Shown here piece after piece: positions 1-12,100 of a stretch of 64,000 nucleotides of DNA. The stretch lies in NCBI RefSeq assembly GCF_026151205.1, contig NC_087082.1, positions 20,050,494 to 20,114,493 on the forward strand, read 5' to 3'. A program made the translations under genes and the position numbers. Every line of letters begins with the position of its first letter. Positions within the stretch are counted from its first letter, which is position 1. This stretch comes from Bolinopsis microptera (lineage: Eukaryota > Ctenophora > Tentaculata > Lobata > Bolinopsidae). The notes under the pieces were generated by a model. It was not told the DNA's origin. It saw only the letters and a list, made by a program, of their open reading frames with translations, and did not search any database.

Positions 1-428
1 GCACATATAATATTAAAAAGTGGTAAACTTAGCCACAGTTACCAGGTTACCTGGTTACCAGGCTACCAGGTTACCAGGTTACCAGGTTACCAGGTTAGAT
101 ATTTACCTGGACTGCACATATAATATTAAAAAGTGGTAAACTTAGCCACAGTTACCAGGTTACCTGGTTACCAGGTTACCTGGTTACCAGGTTACCAGGT
201 TACCTGGTTACCTGGTTACCAGGTTACCAGGTTACCTGGTTACCAGGTTACCAGATTACCTGGTTACCAGATTACCAGGTTAGATATTTACCTGGACTGC
301 ACATATAATATTAAAAAGTGGTAAACATAGCCACAGTTACCAGGTTACTAGGTTACCAGGTTACCTGGTTACCAGGTTACCAGGTTAGATATTTACCTGG
401 ACTGCACATATAATATTAAAAAGTGGTA
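1..428. repeat. composite repeat of GGTTACC units inside ~110-185-bp blocks
   Basis: A block beginning GCACATATAATATTAAAAAG and ending in GATATTTACCTGGACT starts at about 1, 115, 299 and 405. Between these edges sit variable numbers of 7-8-bp units (GGTTACCA, GGTTACCT). The open frame across it (63 residues) only translates the repeat. Confidence 0.9.
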
Positions 429-1004
429 ACTGGTAACCTTAGCCACAGTTTTAGAAACTACATATATTTATGTTTGTAGTTTCATTCAGAGTTTTTGTTT
501 CGTTCTGGATTAAATTAAATTATTATTAACATACAACGTTTTCAGTAACTCAAACACAGCCAATTATGAATTCTTTATAAAATTATCGTAACTATTTTCT
601 TTGTACTAATAGTAATAATGTATTGACTATGGTTTATACATAGGATATGAATATCTAAGTTCTCATTTACCAAACCAATTGATTTATACCTATATCCCAA
701 TTCGCTATTCAAAATCAGTTTGAGTTCCCGAGTCGGAATTTCATTTGCCCTTGATTTTTGATACACGCGCCGAGTTGTAACCCTTTTGTAAGCCTTTGGT
801 CGGCCGAAGTGCACGAGAGAGGTATAAAACGTGTAGACTGCATGTAGCAAATTCGTAGTCCATAATTATTAATACATTTCCATTATAATGGACTAATAGG
901 TTCGCGATATTAATTAAAATTAAATAACTCAATCCTAGTTTTCAATTCACTGTCACCAAGATGTAACCCAACTCATGGTATTTTTGCATAAAATATTCGG
1001 AATC
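429..1004. other. no gene recognised
   Basis: Mostly AT-rich sequence. A more GC-rich stretch at about 700-850 gives an open minus-strand frame of 91 codons with no recognised motif. It could be a decayed mobile element. Confidence 0.4.
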
Positions 1005-1098
1005 AATTTATTACTGGGCGGCGCTCAGATGAGCCTATAATTCCGCCGAATCTTTATGTTTATGAACATACTAGCTTGGGGTCCCCAGGTAAATTTAG
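1005..1098. mobile_element. interspersed repeat copy, related in inverse to 53,498-53,592
   Basis: TTACTGGGCGGCGCTCAG, then ATTCCGCCGAATC, then GGGGTCCCCAGGTAAA reappear in reverse complement at 53.5 kb as TTTACCTGAGGACCCCAG ... GGCGGAATGACAGGCTGAGC ... CCCAGTAA. The matching blocks are in the same order with small indels. This is the pattern of an old dispersed element rather than chance. Class unknown. Confidence 0.65.
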
Positions 1099-1220
1099 AA
1101 TTGCATTTCAACCTAATACTGCATGCAAAAACTGCGGCCAAATTTCAAAATTAGCCGGGTCACTGACACTGTTATCTCGAAAACAAGTTTCACAAAAAAT
1201 CGGGGTGAACCCCCCTCCCC

Positions 1221-1349
1221 ACAGGGGGACTATAATGCAAAGAAACTGCTGCTAACAGTAGCAGTTAGCAGCAGTTAGTAGCAGTTAGCAGCAGTTAGCA
1301 GCAGTTAGCAGCAGTTAGCAGCAGTTTCTTTGCACTATAGTCCCCCTGT
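1221..1349. mobile_element. MITE-like foldback: ~30-bp inverted repeats around a 10-bp repeat
   Basis: The left arm ACAGGGGGACTATAATGCAA... is matched by a right arm whose complement reads ACAGGGGGACTATAGTGCAA..., with one mismatch over about 30 bp. The core is tandem GCAGCAGTTA units (about 7). Together it could fold into a single long hairpin. No coding capacity and no clear target-site duplication. Confidence 0.6.
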
Positions 1350-2346
1350 AACTACATAATTCTAACCAAGTTATTACAACAGAGCACATAATTCTAACCA
1401 AGTTATTACAACAGGGCACATAATTCTAACCAAGTTATTGCAACAGGGCACATAAGTCTAATCAAGTTATTACAACAGGGCACATAACTCTAACCAAGTT
1501 ATTACAACAGGGCACATAACTCTAACCAAGTTATTACAACAGGGCACATAATTCTAACCAAGTTATTACAACAGGGCACATAATTCTAACCAAGTTATTA
1601 CAACAGGGCACATAATTCTAACCAAGTTATTACAACAGGGCACATAATTCTAACCAAGTTATTACAACAGGGCACATAATTCTAACCAAGTTATTACAAC
1701 AGGGCACATAATTCTAACCAAGTTATTACAACAGGGCACATAATTCTAACCAAGTTATTACAACAGGGCACATAATTCTAACCCAGTTATTACAACAGGG
1801 CACATAATTCTAACCAAGTTATTACAACAGGGCACATAATTCTAACCAAGTTATTACAACAGGGCACATAATTCTAACCAAGTTATTACAACAGGGCACA
1901 TAATTCTAACCAAGTTATTACAACAGGGCACATAATTCTAACCAAGTTATTACAACAGGGCACATAATTCTAACCAAGTTATTACAACAGGGCACATAAT
2001 TCTAACCAAGTTATTACAACAGGGCACATAATTCTAACCAAGTTATTACAACAGGGCACATAATTCTAACCAAGTTATTACAACAGGGCACATAATTCTA
2101 ACCAAGTTATTACTACAGGGCACATAATTCTAACCAAGTTAATACAACAGGGCACATAATTCTAACCAAGTTATTACAACAGGGCACATAATTCTAACCA
2201 AGTTATTACAACAGGGCACATAATTCTAACCAAGTTATTACAACAGGGCACATAATTCTAACCAAGTTATTACAACAGGGCAAATAATTCTAACCAAGTT
2301 ATTACAACAGGGCACATAATTCTAACCAAGTTATTACAACAGGGCA
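1350..2346. repeat. 32-bp minisatellite, ~31 copies
   Basis: The unit contains CACATAATTCTAACCAAG and TTATTACAACAGGG. Copies are nearly identical, with scattered single substitutions. It abuts the right arm of the foldback at 1,221-1,349. It is not a CRISPR array: units are directly adjacent with no unique spacers. Confidence 0.95.
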
Positions 2347-2523
2347 CAGCTGCGATGATTATCTCCTGTGGGTTGAGCATCCTGAACTTCGTATTCTTCC
2401 TTCAACATGAACGTAGAGGCTCTATTGTGCAGGTACCTTTCATAGCCTGGACCTTTTACCTCTCTTTCTGTGGGTTGAGGATCATTAACGTTGAGGATAA
2501 AACTCTATGATGTGTACTGTGTA

Positions 2524-4507
2524 GGTGCAGTAAAGTGTAGCAGGTGCAGTAAAGTGTAGCAGGTGCAGTGAAGTGTAGTGGGTGCAGTAAAGTGTAGTAG
2601 GTGCAGTAAAGTGTAGTGGGTGCAGTAAAGTGTAGTAGGTGCAGTAAAGTGTAGCAGGTGCAGTAAAGTGTAGTAGGTGCAGTAAGTGCGATAAAGTGTA
2701 TTAGGTGCAGTAAAGTGTATTAGGTGCAGTAAATTGTATTAGGTGCAGTAAAGTGTAGTATATGCAGTAAAGTGCAGCAGGTGCAGTAAAGTGTAGTAGG
2801 TGCAGTAAAGTGTAGAAGGTGCAGTAAAGTGTAGTGGGTATATTAACTTGTATTAGATGCAGTAAAGTGTAGTAGGTGCAGTAAAGTGTAGCAGGTGCAG
2901 TTAAGTGTAGTGGGTGCAGTAAAGTGTAGTAGGTGCAGTAAGTGTAGTAGGTGCAGTAAAGTGTAGTATGTGCAGTTAAGTGTAGTAGGTGCAGTAAAGT
3001 GTAGTAGGTGCAGTTAAGTGTATTAGGTGCAGTAAAGTGTAGCAGGTGCTGAGGTGCAGTAAAGTGTAGTAGGTGCAGTAAAGTGTAGTGGGTGTATTAA
3101 CTTGTATTAGGTGCAGTAAAGTGTAGTATGTGCAGTTAAGTGTAATAGGTGGAGTAAAGTGTAGTAGATGCAGTAAAGTGTAGTGGATGCAGTAAAGTGT
3201 AGTAGGTGCAGTAAAGTGTAGTATGTGCAGTTAAGTGTAGTAAAGTGTAGTAGATGCAGTAAAGTGTAGTGGATGCAGTAAAGTGTAGTAGGTGCAGTAA
3301 AGTGTAGTATGTGCAGTTAAGTGTAGTAAAGTGTAGTAGATGCAGTAAAGTGTAGTAGATGCAGTAAAGTGTAGTAGATGCAGTAAAGTGTAGTAGATGC
3401 AGTTAAGTGTAATAGGTGCAGTAAAGTGTAGTGGGTGCAGTAAAGTGTAGTAGGTGCAGTAAAGTGTAGCAGGTGCAGTAAAGTGTAGTAGGTGCAGTAA
3501 GTGCGATAAAGTGTATTAGGTGCAGTAAAGTGTATTAGGTGCAGTAAATTGTATTAGGTGCAGTAAAGTGTAGTATATGCAGTAAAGTGCAGCAGGTGCA
3601 GTAAAGTGTAGTAGGTGCAGTAAAGTGTAGAAGGTGCAGTAAAGTGTAGTGGGTATATTAACTTGTATTAGATGCAGTAAAGTGTAGTAGGTGCAGTAAA
3701 GTGTAGCAGGTGCAGTTAAGTGTAGTGGGTGCAGTAAAGTGTAGTAGGTGCAGTAAGTGTAGTAGGTGCAGTAAAGTGTAGTATGTGCAGTTAAGTGTAG
3801 TAGGTGCAGTAAAGTGTAGTAGGTGCAGTTAAGTGTATTAGGTGCAGTAAAGTGTAGCAGGTGCTGAGGTGCAGTAAAGTGTAGTAGGTGCAGTAAAGTG
3901 TAGTGGGTGTATTAACTTGTATTAGGTGCAGTAAAGTGTAGTATGTGCAGTTAAGTGTAATAGGTGGAGTAAAGTGTAGTAGATGCAGTAAAGTGTAGTG
4001 GATGCAGTAAAGTGTAGTAGGTGCAGTAAAGTGTAGTATGTGCAGTTAAGTGTAGTAAAGTGTAGTAGATGCAGTAAAGTGTAGTGGATGCAGTAAAGTG
4101 TAGTAGGTGCAGTAAAGTGTAGTATGTGCAGTTAAGTGTAGTAAAGTGTAGTAGATGCAGTAAAGTGTAGTAGATGCAGTAAAGTGTAGTAGATGCAGTA
4201 AAGTGTAGTAGATGCAGTAAAGTGTAGTAGATGCAGTAAAGTGTAGTAGATGCAGTAAAGTGTAGTAGATGCAGTAAAGTGTAGTAGATGCAGTAAAGTG
4301 TAGTAGATGCAGTAAAGTGTAGTAGATGCAGTAAAGTGTAGTAGATGCAGTAAAGTGTAGTAGATGCAGTTAAGTGTAATAGGTGCAGTAAAGTGTAGTA
4401 GATGCAGTAAAGTGTAGTAGATGCAGTAAAGTGTAGTAGATGCAGTTAAGTGTAATAGGTGCAGTAAAGTGTAGTAGATGCAGTTAAGTGTAATAGGTGC
4501 ATTACAG
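2524..4507. repeat. 19-bp minisatellite with ~815-bp higher-order duplication
   Basis: The unit is GTGCAGTAAAGTGTAGTAG with many variants. Landmark variants recur at a fixed offset: AGTAAGTGCGATAAAG at 2,681 and 3,496, and GGTATATTAACTTG near 2,837 and 3,651. So a block of about 815 bp was duplicated as a whole. The 129-residue minus-strand frame across it is just the repeat (3 x 19 bp = 19 residues). Confidence 0.93.
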
Positions 4508-5720
4508 CAGTGGAGAAACATATGACTCGTAGTTTGACTCGTAGTTTGACTTATATAAATGTAGTTAGTTATAATTATATTAAAGACCTAGTATTTTAAT
4601 TTGGCTATTTTATTATTCTGCTGAATGCAGGACATTTCAGCGTTGTAGGACATCATGTTCTAGATATTATATTCAATAGTTTCCACTTTCAATTTCTATT
4701 TTAAAATTAAACATTTACTTTTAGTTGGTATGATAGAAAATTTTAAAAATATTTCTTGTCAAGATAGATTTTAAACATGAAACATTTTGAAAATATCTTC
4801 CTTTTATGTCGAATACCGGATAAGTTAAACAAATGAAGACAGCGTTTATGTTTCGTATTTGTAAAAATGGGTGAAAATAAGATATTCGCAAATTAACATA
4901 TCATACACAGAATAATCAATAAAATAAAAAAGTTTTCAAAAAGAAATAGCTGTTTGCAGGGACTGTATTCATTACTTTTCACTCCTTTATAAATGTTTGT
5001 TTCAATAACAAAAATTAACTTTTCACTCTATAAATATTTGTTTCAATAACAAACATTCACGTCCAGCACTAATAGTAATGAGTGTTACCATTTCCTTGCA
5101 TTAATTTATTAATTATAAGAAATACCTTCAAATTTTCTTGAACATAGCACGTGTATCATCGTAACAAATTTTAGATAGTCAAAACAAACAAACTTATTAA
5201 ACAAAAGTTAACTGTTTTTTGATTCCTTAGTATTGCTTATCAATTCGCGCACAAATTTAGAAAATCAAGTATAATTGATAATAGTCAAATAAAATCTAGC
5301 TTTAACATTTCTTATCTAATATGTCAGAAGATAATAATGAATGTGTCTTTAACGATAAGTCACAATCAATTCATTGTGTAATTAATGACAAACCGACAAA
5401 TCAATCGATTAGGAATTAACTAACTCTAAAAACACGAATTTAAAAGTTGTATTATCTAAGGTACCAGCGCATACGTATTACGTAATGGTGTAAAATAAAC
5501 AAACTAAAAGTAAAATACTTCTGAGACACTTCTCAAGACGACTCTAGCACTAAAATAAATGAGGTCGAAAATCAGTTGCTTGCGGTGTCCAATGATGTGA
5601 CGTCACTTGTAGTCAACCTGTAGTCAATTTGTAGTCAACTTGTAGTCAACTTTTAGTCAATTTGCTAACTTCATTCTTCATTCAATTCTTCAAATCCATA
5701 ATTTCACAAGTGCAATCTCG
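4508..5720. other. AT-rich DNA downstream of the MRL gene; no gene recognised
   Basis: No open frame of note. At 5,596-5,665 a TGACGTCA palindrome (CRE-like) is followed by about five short repeats of TTGTAGTCAA. Confidence 0.5.
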
Positions 5721-5722
5721 TC

Positions 5723-5728
5723 TTTATT
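5723..5728 (-). promoter_or_regulatory. candidate polyadenylation signal of the MRL gene
   Basis: AATAAA on the minus strand (TTTATT on plus) lies about 195 bp beyond the MRL stop codon, the expected side and distance for a 3' UTR. Short motifs like this occur by chance in AT-rich DNA. Confidence 0.35.
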
Positions 5729-5920
5729 CTTCGTCATGATAACAGCATTGCTTGAGGATCGTTTTTTCTATGATCTTTGACGCAATCTCTTTCCCCAGAA
5801 TGATAGTAGTATAATTAGTAGTATATACCTCTAATTACTACTAATTATATCATGTGGAAATACAAACTTCTCCGTATAAAAGGCAACTCTAAAACAAGGA
5901 GTTCTGGACCCTATCTTTCA

Positions 5921-6114
5921 TTACTTGTGAAGCCTAACCATGGTCATTCCCTGTGTATCTGTCTCTAAGTTAATATCGAACAAGCTGGGAGCCTCCTTGA
6001 TCGTCACGTTCTCTCCGTTGTTCCATGCAGCTCCGAACCGAGCAGCGAAGATGTCACCAGCGTTGTCATCAATGTCTGGCAGGACGATGGATGCTCTGTC
6101 GTCACCACCGAGTC
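5921..6114 (-). CDS. MRL gene, terminal coding exon
   Basis: The acceptor CTCTCAG precedes the exon. Its first two bases complete a Gly codon begun by the phase-1 donor at 9,912. It encodes 63 residues including GGDDRASIVLPD and FAARFGAAWNNGEN, then ends MVRLHK-stop. A GT in ATG|GTTAGG near the end could act as a donor, but the frame closes within six codons, so this is read as the last coding exon. It has no FPPPP or other obvious Ena/VASP motif, unlike the long proline-rich tails of vertebrate lamellipodin. Confidence 0.7.
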
Positions 6115-9100
6115 CTGAGAGAGTTGTCATGTTATTATGTAACATCACACTTAATGTTATGATGTGTTAATTATATTTGATTAGTTTATTTTCAGTAAGC
6201 AAAAATCCGGGAAGGGACTGAGTCAGATGGTGAAATAAATCTCAGCAAAATTTAATTTCCTTCTTCATTTCCTCTACATCTAAAGTGTGAAGGAAACTAA
6301 CCGAATTGGAAGCTAGAATGTAGAGTTTGGGAAACTAACCGAATTGGAAGCTAGAATGTAGAGTTTGGGAAACTAACCGAATTGGAAGCTAGAATGTAGA
6401 GTTTGGGAAACTAACCGAATTGGAAGCTAGAATGTAGAGTTGGGGAAACTAACCGAATTGGAAGCTAGAATGAAGAGTTTGGGAAACTAACCGAATTGGA
6501 AGCTAGAATGTAGAGTTTGGGAAACTAACCGAATTGGAAGCTAGAATGTAGAGTTGGGGAAACTAACCGAATTGGAAGCTAGAATGTAGAGTTGGGGAAA
6601 CTAACCGAATTGGAAGCTAGAATGTAGAGTTTGGGAAACTAACCGAATTGGAAGCTAGAATGTAGAGTTTGGGAAACTAACCGAATTGGAAGCTAGAATG
6701 TAGAGTTGGGGAAACTAACCGAATTGGAAGCTAGAATGTAGAGTTGGGGAAACTAACCGAATTGGAAGCTAGAATGTAGAGTTGGGGAAACTAACCGAAT
6801 TGGAAGCTAGAATGTAGAGTTGGGGAAACTAACCGAATTGGAAGCTAGAATGTAGAGTTGGGGAAACTAACCGAATTGGAAGCTAGAATGTAGAGTTGGG
6901 GAAACTAACCGAATTGGAAGCTAGAATGTAGAGTTGGGGAAACTAACCGAATTGGAAGCTAGAATGTAGAGTTGGGGAAACTAACCGAATTGGAAGCTAG
7001 AATGTAGAGTTTGGGAAACTAACCGAATTGGAAGCTAGAATGTAGAGTTGGGGAAACTAACCGAATTGGAAGCTAGAATGTAGAGTTGGGGAAACTAACC
7101 GAATTGGAAGCTAGAATGTAGAGTTGGGGAAACTAACCGAATTGGAAGCTAGAATGTAGAGTTGGGGAAACTAACCGAATTGGAAGCTAGAATGTAGAGT
7201 TGGGGAAACTAACCGAATTGGAAGCTAGAATGTAGAGTTGGGGAAACTAACCGAATTGGAAGCTAGAATGTAGAGTTGGGGAAACTAACCGAATTGGAAG
7301 CTAGAATGTAGAGTTGGGGAAACTAACCGAATTGGAAGCTAGAATGTAGAGTTGGGGAAACTAACCGAATTGGAAGCTAGAATGTAGAGTTTGGGAAACT
7401 AACCGAATTGGAAGCTAGAATGTAGAGTTGGGGAAACTAACCGAATTGGAAGCTAGAATGTAGAGTTGGGGAAACTAACCGAATTGGAAGCTAGAATGTA
7501 GAGTTGGGGAAACTAACCGAATTGGAAGCTAGAATGTAGAGTTGGGGAAACTAACCGAATTGGAAGCTAGAATGTAGAGTTGGGGAAACTAACCGAATTG
7601 GAAGCTAGAATGTAGAGTTGGGGAAACTAACCGAATTGGAAGCTAGAATGTAGAGTTGGGGAAACTAACCGAATTGGAAGCTAGAATGTAGAGTTGGGGA
7701 AACTAACCGAATTGGAAGCTAGAATGTAGAGTTGGGGAAACTAACCGAATTGGAAGCTAGAATGTAGAGTTGGGGAAACTAACCGAATTGGAAGCTAGAA
7801 TGTAGAGTTGGGGAAACTAACCGAATTGGAAGCTAGAATGTAGAGTTGGGGAAACTAACCGAATTGGAAGCTAGAATGTAGAGTTGGGGAAACTAACCGA
7901 ATTGGAAGCTAGAATGTAGAGTTGGGGAAACTAACCGAATTGGAAGCTAGAATGTAGAGTTGGGGAAACTAACCGAATTGGAAGCTAGAATGTAGAGTTG
8001 GGGAAACTAACCGAATTGGAAGCTAGAATGTAGAGTTGGGGAAACTAACCGAATTGGAAGCTAGAATGTAGAGTTGGGGAAACTAACCGAATTGGAAGCT
8101 AGAATGTAGAGTTGGGGAAACTAACCGAATTGGAAGCTAGAATGTAGAGTTGGGGAAACTAACCGAATTGGAAGCTAGAATGTAGAGTTGGGGAAACTAA
8201 CCGAATTGGAAGCTAGAATGTAGAGTTGGGGAAACTAACCGAATTGGAAGCTAGAATGTAGAGTTGGGGAAACTAACCGAATTGGAAGCTAGAATGTAGA
8301 GTTGGGGAAACTAACCGAATTGGAAGCTAGAATGTAGAGTTGGGGAAACTAACCGAATTGGAAGCTAGAATGTAGAGTTGGGGAAACTAACCGAATTGGA
8401 AGCTAGAATGTAGAGTTGGGGAAACTAACCGAATTGGAAGCTAGAATGTAGAGTTGGGGAAACTAACCGAATTGGAAGCTAGAATGTAGAGTTGGGGAAA
8501 CTAACCGAATTGGAAGCTAGAATGTAGAGTTGGGGAAACTAACCGAATTGGAAGCTAGAATGTAGAGTTGGGGAAACTAACCGAATTGGAAGCTAGAATG
8601 TAGAGTTGGGGAAACTAACCGAATTGGAAGCTAGAATGTAGAGTTGGGGAAACTAACCGAATTGGAAGCTAGAATGTAGAGTTGGGGAAACTAACCGAAT
8701 TGGAAGCTAGAATGTAGAGTTGGGGAAACTAACCGAATTGGAAGCTAGAATGTAGAGTTGGGGAAACTAACCGAATTGGAAGCTAGAATGTAGAGTTGGG
8801 GAAACTAACCGAATTGGAAGCTAGAATGTAGAGTTGGGGAAACTAACCGAATTGGAAGCTAGAATGTAGAGTTGGGGAAACTAACCGAATTGGAAGCTAG
8901 AATGTAGAGTTGGGGAAACTAACCGAATTGGAAGCTAGAATGTAGAGTTGGGGAAACTAACCGAATTGGAAGCTAGAATGTAGAGTTGGGGAAACTAACC
9001 GAATTGGAAGCTAGAATGTAGAGTTGGGGAAACTAACCGAATTGGAAGCTAGAATGTAGAGTTGGGGAAACTAACCGAATTGGAAGCTAGAATGTAGAGT

Positions 9101-12100
9101 TGGGGAAACTAACCGAATTGGAAGCTAGAATGTAGAGTTGGGGAAACTAACCGAATTGGAAGCTAGAATGTAGAGTTGGGGAAACTAACCGAATTGGAAG
9201 CTAGAATGTAGAGTTGGGGAAACTAACCGAATTGGAAGCTAGAATGTAGAGTTGGGGAAACTAACCGAATTGGAAGCTAGAATGTAGAGTTGGGGAAACT
9301 AACCGAATTGGAAGCTAGAATGTAGAGTTGGGGAAACTAACCGAATTGGAAGCTAGAATGTAGAGTTGGGGAAACTAACCGAATTGGAAGCTAGAATGTA
9401 GAGTTGGGGAAACTAACCGAATTGGAAGCTAGAATGTAGAGTTTGGGAAACTAACCGAATTGGAAGCTAGAATGTAGAGTTGGGGAAACTAACCGAATTG
9501 GAAGCTAGAATGTAGAGTTGGGGAAACTAACCGAATTGGAAGCTAGAATGTAGAGTTGGGGAAACTAACCGAATTGGAAGCTAGAATGTAGAGTTGGGGA
9601 AACTAACCGAATTGGAAGCTAGAATGTAGAGTTGGGGAAACTAACCGAATTGGAAGCTAGAATGTAGAGTTGGGGAAACTAACCGAATTGGAAGCTAGAA
9701 TGTAGAGTTGGGGAAACTAACCGAATTGGAAGCTAGAATGTAGAGTTGGGGAAACTAACCGAATTGGAAGCTAGAATGTAGAGTTGGGGAAACTAACCGA
9801 ATTGGAAGCTAGAATGTAGAGTTTGGGAAACTAACCGAATTGGAAGCTAGAATGTAGAGTTGGGGAAACTAACCGAATTCGAAGCTAGAATGTAGAGTTG
9901 GGGAAACTAACCGAATTGGAAGCTAGAATGTAGAGTTGGACTCAAACAGGCCCTCTGAATATCGTCTCCCTGCTCCTTGTTCAGCTTCTCCAGGAACGCT
10001 CGAGATGTGTTAAAGTTGTTGAGTAGTTTCTCACCGTATTCGAGACGACGCAGCGCGTTTGTCCACAGTCGGAACTGCAGCTCGTTTTCAACACAGATAC
10101 ACCTGAGAGGGGTGAAGCGTGAATATTTTGACAAGATAAGACGTGATGGTATAGTATTGTAGAGAAAGTGAAACTAACCTGGTAGAGAAAGTGAAACTAA
10201 CCTGGTAGAGAAAGTGAAACTAACCAAGTAAAGTGAAAGTGAAACTAACCTGGTAGAGAAAGTGAAACTAACCAAGTAAAGTGAAAGTGAAACTAACCAG
10301 GTAGAGAAAGTGAAACTAACCAAGTAAAGTGAAAGTGAAACTAACCAGGTAGAGAAAGTGAAACTAACCAAGTAAAGTGAAAGTGAAACTAACCTGGTAG
10401 AGAAAGTGAAACTAACCAAGTAAAGTGAAAGTGAAACTAACCTGGTAGAGAAAGTGAAACTAACCAAGTAGAGAAAGTGAAACTAAGCAAGTAAAGTGAA
10501 AGTGAAACTAACCTGGTAGAGCGGTGTTGTTCTCGGGTGTTGGTCTTGGTTCGTATCAGGAAGCAGTATTCTGTGGGAGCTTTGTGCTGTTTCTTGAACT
10601 CTTTATTGTTGTTCGGCAAGAACATGTCGTTCTCTTCTGTCCTAAACGAAACTACGTGTTACAATCAAGGCAAATAATTAACTAATTATATAATTGATAT
10701 CATATTTTGATCGCAATTTTATTGCTGTTGGTATTGGGCAAATGCGAAGAATTTGCGTCAAAAATGATCAGTGTTATTACAATTTTACAAATGCTGAAAC
10801 AAACATGATCACAAGTTTGATCGCTAAAATAACACATTCCCGAGTTAGATAACTAATCCTACATATTCCCTCGACACAGACAAACCTAACCAATATCCGA
10901 TATCTAGTATTAAGGCAACATCTCCATATGCATAACCTAAGAGTAAGCAAAGCGCTAGACGCAATCCTATCGTTGGTCCTAGATCCAGCTCCTCGAAACA
11001 AGAAAAAAATACTCCCAGGAGTCCTAGATTCAGCCCCTCGAAACAAGGAAACAATATTCCCGGAAATGTTACTAAGTGCAAACCTTGAGAAGCATGTTAT
11101 AACTAAGTATTGTTACTAGTTGCTAACCTTGAGAAGCATGTCCAAGGCAGGGATTGCGACTTATTCTTAGCTTTTCCAGCGTAGTAGATACCACTGTCCC
11201 TTATCACGAAGTTCATTTTCCTCCAACTCTTCTTTCCTGACTTCAGCCAATGGACACCTTTCAGACCTACAGTGGTTTTAGTGAGGAAATATGATAGATA
11301 TGTAATAATAATGTTTAATCAATTTGACAAAAAATTTAGTATCAAAACTTGAATTTCTAAATAGAGATTTAGAAATTGTTAACGGATAATAATCAACAAC
11401 ACGAGTGCACAATATACAGTAAGTTACATAAGACAATCAGTAATTATGGGGATAAATAGCTAACTGACCAATTAATTGATCAACAGACAACTAACAAAGA
11501 TAACTAATTAGCTAATTAGCTAATTAGCTGATTAGCTACTTATACCACGTGATATGACCTACCTATGCTGGGTATCCTTGTGTTAGCTGTATTGGAGAAG
11601 AAATCATCAATAAGAACCTGTCTACACTCCCTATTCAGGTCCACTACATTAGCGTACGTGTCTACAGGCTTTAGGAAGAGTTGAGGTCTTCTGAATAACT
11701 CGTATCTAGAGGAAGTGGTTAGTTTAGCATTGTTTAGATAGTGAGTTATCAGTTAAGGGTGAGTTAAGGGTAAATCACCCGGTAATCAGAAAGTAATCAT
11801 AAAGTAATCAGAAAGTCGATAAAAGGTCAGAAGTTCCAGAAAGTCTAAAATTGCACAAAGTCCAGAATTGCAGAAAGTTAAGAAATTTCAAAATGTAAAG
11901 AAAGTATTAACCTACGTAAGTACTACGTAAGTATTACGTAAGTATTACGTAAGTATTACGTAAGTATTACGTAAGTATTACGTAAGTATTACGTAAGTAT
12001 TACGTAAGTATTACGTAAGTATTACGTAAGTATTACGTAAGTATTACGTAAGTATTACGTAAGTATTACGTAAGTATTACGTAAGTATTACGTAAGTATT

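Noticed and set aside
1350-2346. CRISPR-like regular 32-bp repeats
   Set aside because: Units are contiguous without unique spacers and lie in animal DNA; a minisatellite.
5940-6170. 76-codon plus-strand frame
   Set aside because: Antisense to the terminal MRL exon.
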